NCBI GenBank assembly: GCA_963649625.1
Contig: CAVJIP010000018.1
Coordinates: forward strand, 1 to 6,942
DNA from: HGM13006 sp963649625
GTDB taxonomy: Bacteria; Bacillota; Clostridia; Oscillospirales; Oscillospiraceae
Direction: 5' to 3'
Length of the DNA: 6,942 bases
Made by a program: the position numbers and the translations under genes. Below, one piece after another: positions 1 to 6,217 of this stretch. The notes under the pieces are model-generated. The model ran no database searches, was not told the origin of the DNA, and saw only the letters and a list, made by a program, of their open reading frames with translations. How positions within the stretch are numbered: the first letter of the stretch is position 1; each line of letters opens with the position of its first letter.

Positions 1-1222
1 GGGTAGCCAGCCCCTTCTTGGCATCGTCCCGCTTCTGCATCTCATGGAGCAGGGTGACAATGATACGGGCGCCGGAGCAGCCAACGGGGTGGCCGATGGA
101 CAGAGCACCGCCGTTCACATTGACCTTGTTCATGTCAAAGCCCAGCTCGCGAGCCACGGCGATGGACTGAGCGGCAAAGGCCTCGTTGGCCTCAATCAGG
201 TCAATGTCGTCCATGGTCACGCCGGCCTTGGCCATGGCCTGACGGGAGGCGGGAACGGGGCCGGTGCCCATGATCTTGGGATCTACGCCGCCCTGGCCCC
301 AGCCCAGCAGCTTGGCCATGGGCTTCAGACCGTACTTCTTCACGGCCTCGCCGGAGGCCAGTACAATGGCGGCAGCACCGTCGTTGATGCCGGAGGCGTT
401 ACCGGCGGTGACACGAGGCGTGCCGGCATCCGCCTGAGCGGGCTTGCAGGCCTTGGCATCGAAGGTGTCTACCACAGTGCCGCCGTTGGCCTGGAAGGCG
501 TTGTCGGAGGACACAGGGAAAGCGGTTTTCAGCTTGGCCAGGGACTCCAGGTTGGTGGAGGGACGGGGGAACTCGTCCACCTTAAAGTCAACCACCTGCT
601 TCTTGACCTTTACGGGAACGGGAACGATCTCATCGTCAAACTTACCGGCGGCCTGGGCGGCAGCGGTCTTGGCCTGAGAGGAGGCGGCAAACTCGTCCAG
701 ATCCTGGCGGGTAATGCCCCAGATGTCGCAGATGTTCTCGGCGGTGGTGCCCATGTGGTAGTTGTTAAAGGCATCCCACAGGCCGTCCTTGACCATGGTG
801 TCTACCATCTTCTTATCAAACATACGGCCACCCCAACGGGCATCGGGGAGGATATAGGGGGCAGCGGACATATTCTCGGTGCCGCCGCAGACCACGATCT
901 CCGCATCGCCGGAGGCAATGGCACGACCGGCCTCAATGACGGACTTCATGCCGGAGCCGCATACCATGTTCACGGAGTAAGCGGGAACGGAAACCGGCAG
1001 ACCGGCCTTAATGCCCACCTGGCGGGCCACATTCTGGCCCAGACCGGCGCTGATGCAGCAGCCAAACATCAGCTCGTCCACCTGCTCAGGCTTTACACCG
1101 GCCCGGTTCAGGGCCTCCTTGACCACAATGGCACCCAGGTCAGCGGCGGGGGTGCCCTTCAGGCTGCCGCCAAAGGAGCCGACGGCGGTACGGCAGCAGT
1201 TTACAACATACAAATCTTTCAT
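1..1222 (-). CDS. thlA: Acetyl-CoA acetyltransferase (thiolase II), 3' end cut by window edge
   Basis: Cytoplasmic enzyme that condenses two acetyl-CoA to acetoacetyl-CoA, the entry step to butyryl-CoA formation. The 407 visible codons begin MKDLYVVNCCRTAVGSFGGS. The acyl-accepting cysteine is Cys88 in NMVCGSGMKS; the substrate-binding NEAFAAQ and GHPVGCSGAR motifs follow near the C-terminus. The second catalytic cysteine, usually in an LCxGGG motif right after GLAT, lies beyond the left edge, so roughly 15 residues are missing. The start is the ATG at 1222-1220, 7 nt after a perfect GGAGG (1234-1230). Odd point: residues about 236-269 replace what is usually a loop of about five residues before VTAGNASGINDG, so the full protein would be near 420 residues instead of about 392. 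The reading frame is intact through the insert. Family assignment is firm. The physiological direction and the symbol (thlA rather than atoB or phaA) are inferred from the likely host. Confidence 0.95.
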   Translation of the reverse strand, partial: MKDLYVVNCCRTAVGSFGGSLKGTPAADLGAIVVKEALNRAGVKPEQVDELMFGCCISAGLGQNVARQVGIKAGLPVSVPAYSVNMVCGSGMKSVIEAGRAIASGDAEIVVCGGTENMSAAPYILPDARWGGRMFDKKMVDTMVKDGLWDAFNNYHMGTTAENICDIWGITRQDLDEFAASSQAKTAAAQAAGKFDDEIVPVPVKVKKQVVDFKVDEFPRPSTNLESLAKLKTAFPVSSDNAFQANGGTVVDTFDAKACKPAQADAGTPRVTAGNASGINDGAAAIVLASGEAVKKYGLKPMAKLLGWGQGGVDPKIMGTGPVPASRQAMAKAGVTMDDIDLIEANEAFAAQSIAVARELGFDMNKVNVNGGALSIGHPVGCSGARIIVTLLHEMQKRDDAKKGLAT

Positions 1223-1241
1223 GAAATAACCTCCATATTAT

Positions 1242-1256
1242 TTGTCTCAGGGACAA
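1242..1256. promoter_or_regulatory. Palindrome in thiolase leader (candidate operator)
   Basis: TTGTC-TCAGG-GACAA is a perfect 5+5 inverted repeat with a 5-base centre. It lies about 18-32 bases downstream of the expected thiolase transcription start and upstream of its ribosome site, a position typical of a repressor site. Clostridial thiolase genes are often controlled by the NADH sensor Rex, but the usual Rex site (TTGTTAA-N4-TTAACAA) is not matched. The regulator is unknown, and a 10-base match could occur by chance. Confidence 0.35.
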
Positions 1257-1280
1257 TTTATCAGGTTTACCCTTCTACTA

Positions 1281-1309
1281 ATTATACGGCACAATTCCCC
1301 ATCCGTCAA
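1281..1309 (-). promoter_or_regulatory. Sigma-A type promoter of thiolase gene
   Basis: On the minus strand, TTGACG (1309-1304) and a perfect TATAAT (1286-1281) are separated by exactly 17 bases. Transcription would start near 1274, giving a leader of about 50 bases that includes the TTGTC/GACAA palindrome and the GGAGG site. This is the best promoter match in the window and fits strong expression of a central fermentation enzyme. Confidence 0.85.
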
Positions 1310-1387
1310 CCGTTCTTCCAAAAAAGCTCACACCAAAGCCGAAGGCAGGACACTTTCGGTCAGAGCCGGACAGGGGAAGGGCGGAAA

Positions 1388-1404
1388 ATGTGTAAGTTAT
1401 GTGT
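1388..1404. repeat. Two ATGTGT boxes one helical turn apart
   Basis: ATGTGT occurs at 1388-1393 and 1399-1404, starts 11 bases apart; a near copy, ATGTCT, follows at 1415-1420, and an 11-base palindrome GTGAA-A-TTCAC at 1425-1435. The same hexamer appears as an inverted pair at 1518-1535. They lie upstream of the candidate promoter at 1480-1508, where an activator could bind. Function is inferred from position only. The remainder of 1310-1480 shows no gene. Confidence 0.3.
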
Positions 1405-1479
1405 TGCTTTTCAAATGTCTAGTGGTGAAATTCACAGAAACCTAAAAAATTTTGACCTGGATTCTGTGAGAGATTGCAG

Positions 1480-1508
1480 TGGTCAAAGGTATCATTTTTT
1501 GCTAAAAT
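1480..1508 (+). promoter_or_regulatory. Probable promoter of the large solute-binding lipoprotein gene
   Basis: TGGTCA (1480-1485, 4 of 6 to the -35 consensus) and TAAAAT (1503-1508, 5 of 6 to the -10) are 17 bases apart, in an AT-rich stretch. Transcription would start near 1515. The -35 is weak, which would suit an activated promoter. Another TTGACC lies at 1452-1457 but has no -10 at a proper distance. Confidence 0.5.
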
Positions 1509-1517
1509 AAGTATCAA

Positions 1518-1535
1518 ATGTGTTACTGCACACAT
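1518..1535. promoter_or_regulatory. 18-bp palindromic operator candidate
   Basis: ATGTGT-TACTGC-ACACAT is a perfect 6+6 inverted repeat with a 6-base centre; its inner part, TGTG-N6-CACA, has the layout of Crp-family sites. It begins just after the expected transcription start of the lipoprotein gene, so a bound protein would block rather than help that promoter. A Crp/Fnr-type regulator is encoded about 2 kb downstream and is a natural candidate, but no link is proven. Confidence 0.45.
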
Positions 1536-1549
1536 AATTTTTGAAAGAT

Positions 1550-1554
1550 GGAGG
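1550..1554 (+). promoter_or_regulatory. Ribosome binding site deciding the start at 1566
   Basis: GGAGG lies 11 bases before the ATG at 1566. An in-frame ATG at 1548 overlaps this same GGAGG and would add six charged or polar residues (MEEHPS) before the signal peptide, with no ribosome site of its own. The 1566 start gives a normal MTKR-type lipoprotein signal. Confidence 0.75.
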
Positions 1555-1565
1555 AACATCCAAGC

Positions 1566-3353
1566 ATGACAAAACGCATTTTTGCAGTTCTGCTGAGTGC
1601 CGCTATGCTGCTGGGCCTGATGGCCGGCTGCGGAAATCAGCAGTCCTCTTCCGGGACAACCACGGCGAAAGAGGACACGGCGGAGGCTACGGCCACCGCA
1701 TCTGTGGGAGCCAAGGATCTGGGCTCCTCTCTGGAGGTCACTACTGCGGCAGAGTCCGCCGTGGAGGAGGCCGCCGCTTCCAACGATCCCAGCCTGCAGC
1801 TATATTCCTATGACAGCAAGTATGGCGTCGGCGCACTGACCACCGGCCTGCCTCTTACCGATGAGGGGGAGACCTTCACCCTGTGGCTCAGCGTCCCCGG
1901 CAATGTGGGCACCCTGTTTAAGAACGGCATGGCCGATCACCCTGTGTTCCAGAAGGCCGAGGAGTTCACCGGCGTTCATATTGATTTCCTGGAGCAGTCC
2001 GCCGAGACCAACGCCGAAAAGTTTAACCTGATGCTGGTTTCCGGGGACTATCCCGATCTGGTCAACGGCATGGACTTCACCGGCGGCAACGACTTGGCGG
2101 TAGAGTCCGACTTCGCCATCAACCTGGCGGACGACATTGCCGAGTACGCCCCCAACTATCAGGCACTGATTGATTCCGACCCCAGCATTGTTAAGAACAT
2201 CACCACCGATGAGGGCAACATTGTGGCCTTCTACACCTTCAACTCCGAGAAGCAGGGCACCACCGAGGGTGCCTGGATTCGGGGCGATTGGCTGGAGGAT
2301 CTGAACCTGGAGAATCCCAAGACCTATGAGGAGTGGGAGACTGTCCTGATTGCCTTTAAGAACGAGAAGGGTGCCCAGGAGCCTCTGATGATGCCCTCTG
2401 ATATGGTTCCCTCCGGCAACTTCCTGGCCTCCGGCTTCGGCATCACCGCCGCCTTCCAGTCCATGATGGGTGCCGCCTATCCCTACTATGTAGAGGACGG
2501 CGAGGTCAAGTATGGCCCTCTGGAGGAGGGCTACAAGGAGTATGTGGAGCTGATCCGGGATTGGACGGATAAGGGCCTGATCTCCAAGACCTTCATTCAG
2601 GACAACGCCAACCCCATGGGTGATGTGTACAGCACCAATGTTGCCACCGGCCGTACCGGCATCTTCTTCAACGGCGTGGGCATGATTGGTATGTTCCAGT
2701 CCACCCTCACCGATGCAGACCCTAACGGCCAGCTGATTGCCTGCTACGATGCCCGTAAGAACGAGGACGATGTGCTCCACAACGCCAACGAGGACAGCAT
2801 TGTGGGCAAAATGGGCATTACCATCACCACCGCCTGCGCCAACAGCGAGCTGGCCATGAAGTGGTGCGACTTCTGGTACACCCAGGACGGCGTGCTCCTG
2901 GCCAACTACGGCATTGAGGGACAGAGCTTTGAGTTTGACGAGAACGGCATCCCCTATATCACCGAGCTTGTTACCAACAACCCGGACGGCTTGAGCCTGA
3001 TGGACACCCAGTTCATGTATTCCACCGACTCCGTCAACCGGATCAACGACATCACCAAGACCCGCAGCACCTACACCGAGGCCGGCCTGGAGGCCCGTGA
3101 CGTTTGGGATTACAACCGGGACGATGCCAACACCTATCCCTCTGCTGCGGCTCTGACTGCCGATGAGGCGGACGAGCACTCCTCCGTCTACTCCGACATT
3201 AACACCTACCTCCAGGAGCAGATTGCCCAGTTTATCACTGGTGCCAAGGATATGGACGAGTGGGATTCCTTTGTGGAGACTCTGAAGGACATGGGTATCG
3301 AGGACTGCATCCAGCTCAAGCAGGATGCCTATGACCGGTATCTGGCCCGCTAA
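1566..3353 (+). CDS. Extracellular solute-binding lipoprotein, large CUT1-like type
   Basis: A 595-residue lipoprotein that should sit on the outer face of the membrane and hand a substrate to an ABC importer. Residues 1-21 form a signal peptide (MTKRIFAVLLSAAMLLGLMAG) ending at lipid-modified Cys22. A Ser/Thr/Ala/Glu-rich linker runs to about residue 75, followed by the binding domain, with the family-typical GDYPDLV, WIRGDWLEDL and RTGIFF segments. Size and motifs resemble the long family-1 binding proteins that serve carbohydrate importers (YtcQ/LipO-like, with LplB/YtcP permeases). No permease or ATPase gene adjoins it: a divergent thiolase lies upstream and a terminator follows the stop directly, so it is a single-gene unit and its partners must be elsewhere. 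Codon use is strongly biased, suggesting high expression. The substrate cannot be read from the sequence; a sugar or oligosaccharide is the family default. Confidence 0.88.
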   Translation: MTKRIFAVLLSAAMLLGLMAGCGNQQSSSGTTTAKEDTAEATATASVGAKDLGSSLEVTTAAESAVEEAAASNDPSLQLYSYDSKYGVGALTTGLPLTDEGETFTLWLSVPGNVGTLFKNGMADHPVFQKAEEFTGVHIDFLEQSAETNAEKFNLMLVSGDYPDLVNGMDFTGGNDLAVESDFAINLADDIAEYAPNYQALIDSDPSIVKNITTDEGNIVAFYTFNSEKQGTTEGAWIRGDWLEDLNLENPKTYEEWETVLIAFKNEKGAQEPLMMPSDMVPSGNFLASGFGITAAFQSMMGAAYPYYVEDGEVKYGPLEEGYKEYVELIRDWTDKGLISKTFIQDNANPMGDVYSTNVATGRTGIFFNGVGMIGMFQSTLTDADPNGQLIACYDARKNEDDVLHNANEDSIVGKMGITITTACANSELAMKWCDFWYTQDGVLLANYGIEGQSFEFDENGIPYITELVTNNPDGLSLMDTQFMYSTDSVNRINDITKTRSTYTEAGLEARDVWDYNRDDANTYPSAAALTADEADEHSSVYSDINTYLQEQIAQFITGAKDMDEWDSFVETLKDMGIEDCIQLKQDAYDRYLAR

Positions 3354-3372
3354 GACCTTTCAACACACTGCA

Positions 3373-3406
3373 AAACGGCATGGCTTCGGCTGTGCCGTTT
3401 CTTTTG
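3373..3406 (+). terminator. Rho-independent terminator of the solute-binding protein gene
   Basis: AAACGGCA (3373-3380) pairs with TGCCGTTT (3393-3400). Inside, two G-T wobble pairs and a GC/GC pair close a TTCG tetraloop, giving an unbroken 12-pair stem followed by CTTTTGTG. It starts 19 bases after the stop codon at 3353 and separates this gene from the regulator operon. Confidence 0.88.
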
Positions 3407-3428
3407 TGTCTAAAGTTCTGCAAAGGGC

Positions 3429-3457
3429 TTGACTTTTCCTCCTGGATTCGATATATT
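3429..3457 (+). promoter_or_regulatory. Sigma-A type promoter of the regulator-transporter operon
   Basis: TTGACT (3429-3434) and TATATT (3452-3457), each 5 of 6 to consensus, are exactly 17 bases apart. The start would be near 3464. Just inside the transcript lies GTACCAAATGAG (3464-3475), which matches 10 of 12 bases of GTATCAAATGTG (1511-1522) at the same place in the other lipoprotein's promoter: a candidate shared regulator site. Confidence 0.82.
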
Positions 3458-3484
3458 AAAAGTGTACCAAATGAGACAAAAAGG

Positions 3485-3489
3485 GGAGG
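3485..3489 (+). promoter_or_regulatory. Ribosome binding site deciding the start at 3495
   Basis: GGAGG sits within a longer purine run (GGGGAGGGG, 3483-3491), 5 bases before the ATG at 3495. Earlier in-frame starts are poor: ATG 3471 is only about 7 bases into the transcript and has no site before it, and TTG 3429 is part of the -35 box. Confidence 0.85.
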
Positions 3490-3494
3490 GGACT

Positions 3495-4184
3495 ATGGCA
3501 GGAGCGCTTCCGGAGCAGAAGCTGGGGCGGGTGGCCGCCACGTTTCTGTTTCAAGGAGTGGATGAGCTGGTGGTGGAGGGAATCGTCCGGGATCCCCGCT
3601 GTGAGCTTCGGCGATTCCAGAAAAACCAGGTCATTTTTGACGAAACCCACTTTACCCGCTCTCTGGGAATCCTTCTGGTGGGGGCTGTCCGGGTGGACAA
3701 GGAGACCCCGGAGGGCAAGCGCATGAAAATGTCCGAGCTGGGCCCCGGGGGGTGCTTTGGAGCGGCCAGTATGTTTTCTGACCGGGACACCTACGCCACC
3801 CGGCTGACGGCCCAGAGAAGCACCGAAATCCTCTTTATCCCGGAGGAACTGATTCGCTGGGCCATGCTGCGCAACTTCAAAATCACGGAGAACTATATCT
3901 CCTATCTGTCCAACCGAATCTGGTTTCTCAATGAAAAAATCTCCAGCCTGACTGCGGGGTCTGTGGAGCAGCGGCTGTCCGTGTTTTTAGCGGAGCAGTG
4001 CGGCAGCTCCGGCCGGTTTAACTCCTCCATGACGGAGCTGAGCCGACAGCTGAACATTGGCCGGGCCTCCCTGTATCGGGCCCTGGATGCCCTGGAGGCG
4101 AAGGGCCTGATTCGGCGGGAGGGAAAACACCTTTTTCTTTCGGAGGAACTGCGCACAAATGCGTGTTCTGATACCAAAAACTGA
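3495..4184 (+). CDS. Crp/Fnr-family transcriptional regulator
   Basis: A 229-residue cytoplasmic DNA-binding protein of the usual family length. Residues about 20-118 form the cyclic-nucleotide-type sensor barrel, including the glycine-rich ELGPGGCFGAASMFSD turn. Residues about 125-155 form the dimer helix. A winged helix-turn-helix follows, with MTELSRQLNIGRASLYRALDAL at 179-200 and a wing ending in KHLFL. Scattered cysteines (36, 87, 169, 224) do not form the N-terminal cluster that carries the Fnr iron-sulfur centre, and the canonical cAMP contacts are not obvious, so the signal is unknown. It is the first gene of an operon: the binding-protein gene starts 20 bases after its stop. Regulators in this arrangement commonly control their own transporter, so a link to the substrate of the two downstream genes is likely. 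The likely site is the box at 3464-3475 near its own transcription start. Confidence 0.9.
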   Translation: MAGALPEQKLGRVAATFLFQGVDELVVEGIVRDPRCELRRFQKNQVIFDETHFTRSLGILLVGAVRVDKETPEGKRMKMSELGPGGCFGAASMFSDRDTYATRLTAQRSTEILFIPEELIRWAMLRNFKITENYISYLSNRIWFLNEKISSLTAGSVEQRLSVFLAEQCGSSGRFNSSMTELSRQLNIGRASLYRALDALEAKGLIRREGKHLFLSEELRTNACSDTKN

Positions 4185-4204
4185 CAAGCAAGGAGTATCC
4201 AAAC

Positions 4205-5332
4205 ATGAAGAAATTGATTGCAATGCTGATGACGGCGGCCATGCTTACGGGTCTGTGCTCCGCCTGCGGCAATACCCAGACCACCTCCAGCGTGGCCTCT
4301 GCCCAGGAGACGGCAGCCTCTGTTCAGGAGGCGGTGGCCCCTACCCAGGAGGCGGTCCAGGAATCCGCTCAGGAGGCGGCCTCCCTGGAGGAGCCCGCCT
4401 CCCTGGTGGAAGAAGCCTATGAGGGGATAGACATTACGGTGGGCACCCTGAAGGGCCCCACGGGGGCCGGTATGGCCAAGCTCATGGAGGAGACAGAGGC
4501 GGGAACGGCGGCCAACAACTACCAGTTCACCCTGAGCGCAGACCCCTCCGAGGTGGTCACGAAGGTGATCGCCGGAGAATTTGACATTGCCTGCCTGCCC
4601 ACCAACAGTGCCGCTGTGGTGTATCAGAAGACCCAGGGCAAGGTGCAGCTCCTGGCCCTGAACACCGAGGGGGTGCTGCACATTCTCCAGAATACCGTCA
4701 ACGGAGAGGCCGTCACCGATTGGGCCCAGCTCAAGGGCAAGACCATCTACACCATCGGCCAGGGGGCGAACCCGGAATATGTGCTGGACTATGTGCTGCG
4801 GGGCCACGGCATTGATCCGGATGCGGATGTGACCATCCAGTTCTGCGCCGCCGCAGACGAGGTGATCGCCGCCTGTGCCTCCGGGGAGGCGGAGTTTTGT
4901 ATGCTCCCGGAGCCCAATGTGTCCGTGCTCACCGGCAAGGTGGAGGGCTTTACCGCCGTGCTAGATCTGACGGACGCCTGGAATGAAATCGTGGAGGACG
5001 GCAGCATATTGACCCAGGGCTGTGTGGTGGTGCAGAGCAGCTTCGCCCAGGAGCATCCCCAGGCGGTAAAGAAGTTCCTGGAGGAGTATGAGGCCTCCAT
5101 CCGCTTTGTCACGGAGGATCAGGAGGCGGCGGCAAAGCTGCTGGCCCAGTATGAGATTGTGCCCAGCGAGGCCATTGCCCTCAAGGCCCTGCCAGGCTGC
5201 CACATCATCTTCCAGGCCGGGGAGGAGATGAAAAAGAGCATCCAGGGCTACTACCAGGTACTTTTTGATGCGGATCCTACATCGATAGGCGGACAGCTGC
5301 CGGACGATGGCTTCTACTATATCTCGGATTAA
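4205..5332 (+). CDS. ABC transporter substrate-binding lipoprotein, TauA/SsuA/NMT1-like
   Basis: A 375-residue surface lipoprotein that captures a small solute for the adjacent permease. Residues 1-20 are a signal peptide and Cys21 (in LCSAC) is the lipid site, with a slightly unusual Cys at -3. Residues 22-70 are a low-complexity Gln/Glu/Ala linker with a 7-residue repeat. The binding domain starts near residue 75 with ITVGTLKGPTGAGM and continues through DIACLPTNSAAVVYQ, LKGKTIYTIGQGANPEYVLDY and MLPEPNVSVL, the pattern of the COG0715-type proteins that bind sulfonates, nitrate, bicarbonate or thiamine precursors. AGGAG (4191-4195) lies 9 bases before the ATG. It begins 20 bases after the regulator gene, and its last 26 bases overlap the permease gene. 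The GTLKGPTG-type subgroup is, as far as I can recall, widespread in Clostridia without a proven substrate, so none is assigned. Confidence 0.9.
   Translation: MKKLIAMLMTAAMLTGLCSACGNTQTTSSVASAQETAASVQEAVAPTQEAVQESAQEAASLEEPASLVEEAYEGIDITVGTLKGPTGAGMAKLMEETEAGTAANNYQFTLSADPSEVVTKVIAGEFDIACLPTNSAAVVYQKTQGKVQLLALNTEGVLHILQNTVNGEAVTDWAQLKGKTIYTIGQGANPEYVLDYVLRGHGIDPDADVTIQFCAAADEVIAACASGEAEFCMLPEPNVSVLTGKVEGFTAVLDLTDAWNEIVEDGSILTQGCVVVQSSFAQEHPQAVKKFLEEYEASIRFVTEDQEAAAKLLAQYEIVPSEAIALKALPGCHIIFQAGEEMKKSIQGYYQVLFDADPTSIGGQLPDDGFYYISD
4304..4379 (+). repeat. 7-codon tandem repeat inside the lipoprotein linker
   Basis: CAGGAG(G/A)CGG occurs four times, at 4304, 4325, 4346 and 4370: three exact copies and one with a single change, with starts 21, 21 and 24 bases apart. 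It encodes QETAASV, QEAVAPT, QEAVQESA and QEAAS. The period keeps the reading frame, so copy number could vary between strains without breaking the protein. Its likely role is a flexible or helical spacer holding the binding domain away from the membrane. Confidence 0.7.
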
Positions 5333-6077
5333 AGGGCCGGTCAAGGGACTTTTGGCCGCAGGCTTCTGGCTTCTTGTCTGGCAGCTTGCGGCCAACGCCG
5401 TTGACCTGCCCCTGCTGCTCCCCGGCCCCGGGGCGGTTTTGAAGGCCCTGGGGACACTGGCGGGGGAGGGACAGTTCTGGGCCCAGGTGGGGCTGACCCT
5501 GCTGCGGATTTTAGGGGGCTTTGCCCTGGGAGCCGCTGCGGGCTTTCTGGCGGCAATATTGACGGAGGGAGTTCCTGTGTGCGGGACTCTTTTGACCCCG
5601 GCCATTGGGGTGATACGGGCCACGCCGGTGGCCTCCTTTATCCTGCTGTGTATGCTCTGGATGAAAAGCGGCCTGGTGCCCGGATTTATTGCGGGACTGA
5701 TGGTGCTGCCGGTGGTCTGGGGCAATGTGTCCGAGGGCTTTCGGCGGACGGACAAGCAGCTTCTGGAGATGACAAAAATCTTTGGTATGGGTCGGTGGCG
5801 AACCTTTCGGTATCTGTACCTTCCCGGGACACTGCCCTATTTCCGGGCGGCCTGCCTCACCGCCATGGGCATGGCCTGGAAATCCGGGGTGGCGGCGGAG
5901 GTGCTGTGCCAGCCCAGACGCTCCATTGGAACCGGCCTGTATTACGCCAAAATCTATCTGGAAACCCCGAATCTGTTCGCCTGGACGGCGGTGGTGATTC
6001 TCCTGAGCGTCCTGGTGGAAAAGCTCTTTACCCGGCTGCTGGGCTGGATGGAGCAGCCGAACAAGGGAAGGGCTTGA
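5307..6077 (+). CDS. ABC transporter permease, TauC/SsuC-like
   Basis: A 256-residue integral membrane protein forming the channel of an importer, probably as a homodimer. Hydrophobic segments lie near residues 14-34, 62-86, 95-117, 122-140, 178-198 and 222-244, the six-helix plan of the family. The cytoplasmic loop that docks the ATPase is at about 152-178 (EMTKIFGMGRWRTFRYLYLP), matching the EAA motif with its central glycine and closing proline. The ATG at 5307 overlaps the preceding gene by 26 bases; the only nearby purine-rich site, AGGCGG at 5287-5292, is weak and distant, so translation probably depends on coupling to the upstream gene. An ATPase gene would normally come next, but none follows: the stop is followed by repeats and a gene on the other strand. 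Protein length and motifs look complete, so the gene itself is not visibly damaged. Confidence 0.9.
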   Translation: MASTISRIKGPVKGLLAAGFWLLVWQLAANAVDLPLLLPGPGAVLKALGTLAGEGQFWAQVGLTLLRILGGFALGAAAGFLAAILTEGVPVCGTLLTPAIGVIRATPVASFILLCMLWMKSGLVPGFIAGLMVLPVVWGNVSEGFRRTDKQLLEMTKIFGMGRWRTFRYLYLPGTLPYFRAACLTAMGMAWKSGVAAEVLCQPRRSIGTGLYYAKIYLETPNLFAWTAVVILLSVLVEKLFTRLLGWMEQPNKGRA

Positions 6078-6092
6078 TCCGGCATCCCCAAA

Positions 6093-6131
6093 ACCTCCCC
6101 CTTTGGGGGGCTTTAGCCGTGTCGGATGAGG
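6093..6131 (+). repeat. Double-hairpin intergenic repeat, copy A (shortened)
   Basis: CCCCC-TTT-GGGGG (6097-6109) runs directly into GCTTTAGCCGTG and the tail CGGATGAGG. Compared with copy C it lacks about ten bases (AAGGTGGCAC) between the hairpins, which destroys the second stem. It begins 15 bases after the permease stop. Copy A and the inverted copy B face each other across about 20 bases, joined by matching tails (GGATGAGG / CCTCATCC). Confidence 0.7.
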
Positions 6132-6151
6132 AAAAACCGGCAGTTCGTTCT

Positions 6152-6196
6152 CCCTCATCCGCCGCCTCCGGCGGCACCTTCCCCCAGAGGGAAGGT
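6152..6196 (-). repeat. Double-hairpin intergenic repeat, copy B (inverted)
   Basis: Read on the minus strand, ACCTTCCC-TCTGG-GGGAAGGT forms the first stem (8 pairs, 6196-6176) and GCCGCC-GGA-GGCGGC the second (6 pairs, 6175-6161), followed by the tail GGATGAGGG. Same plan as copy C, but the second hairpin has a different sequence while still pairing perfectly, so pairing rather than sequence seems to be conserved. Confidence 0.75.
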
Positions 6197-6217
6197 CTTG
6201 ACTTGGACGCACCCATA

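Noticed and set aside
1250..1256. GGGACAA in the thiolase leader palindrome also occurs in the 11-bp repeats at 6311-6343
   Set aside because: Only seven bases are shared and the arrangement differs (inverted versus direct repeats), so a common regulator is not supported.
44..1510. Long open frame on the plus strand, about 488 codons, opposite the thiolase
   Set aside because: It is a GC-driven shadow of the thiolase frame: Gly/Ala/His/Val-rich, no ribosome site, no recognisable domain, and it runs across the AT-rich promoter region.
1800..3179. Long open frame on the minus strand, about 459 codons, opposite the solute-binding protein
   Set aside because: It mirrors the strong codon bias of the true gene, has a Gly/Val/His-rich low-complexity translation, no start site signals and no known motifs.
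3495..4184. Assignment as an oxygen-sensing Fnr protein
   Set aside because: The N-terminal cysteine cluster that binds the iron-sulfur centre is missing; the four cysteines are spread through the protein.
4170..4184. TACCAAA near the end of the regulator gene, resembling the box at 3464-3475
   Set aside because: The match is short, lies inside coding sequence and has no promoter elements beside it.
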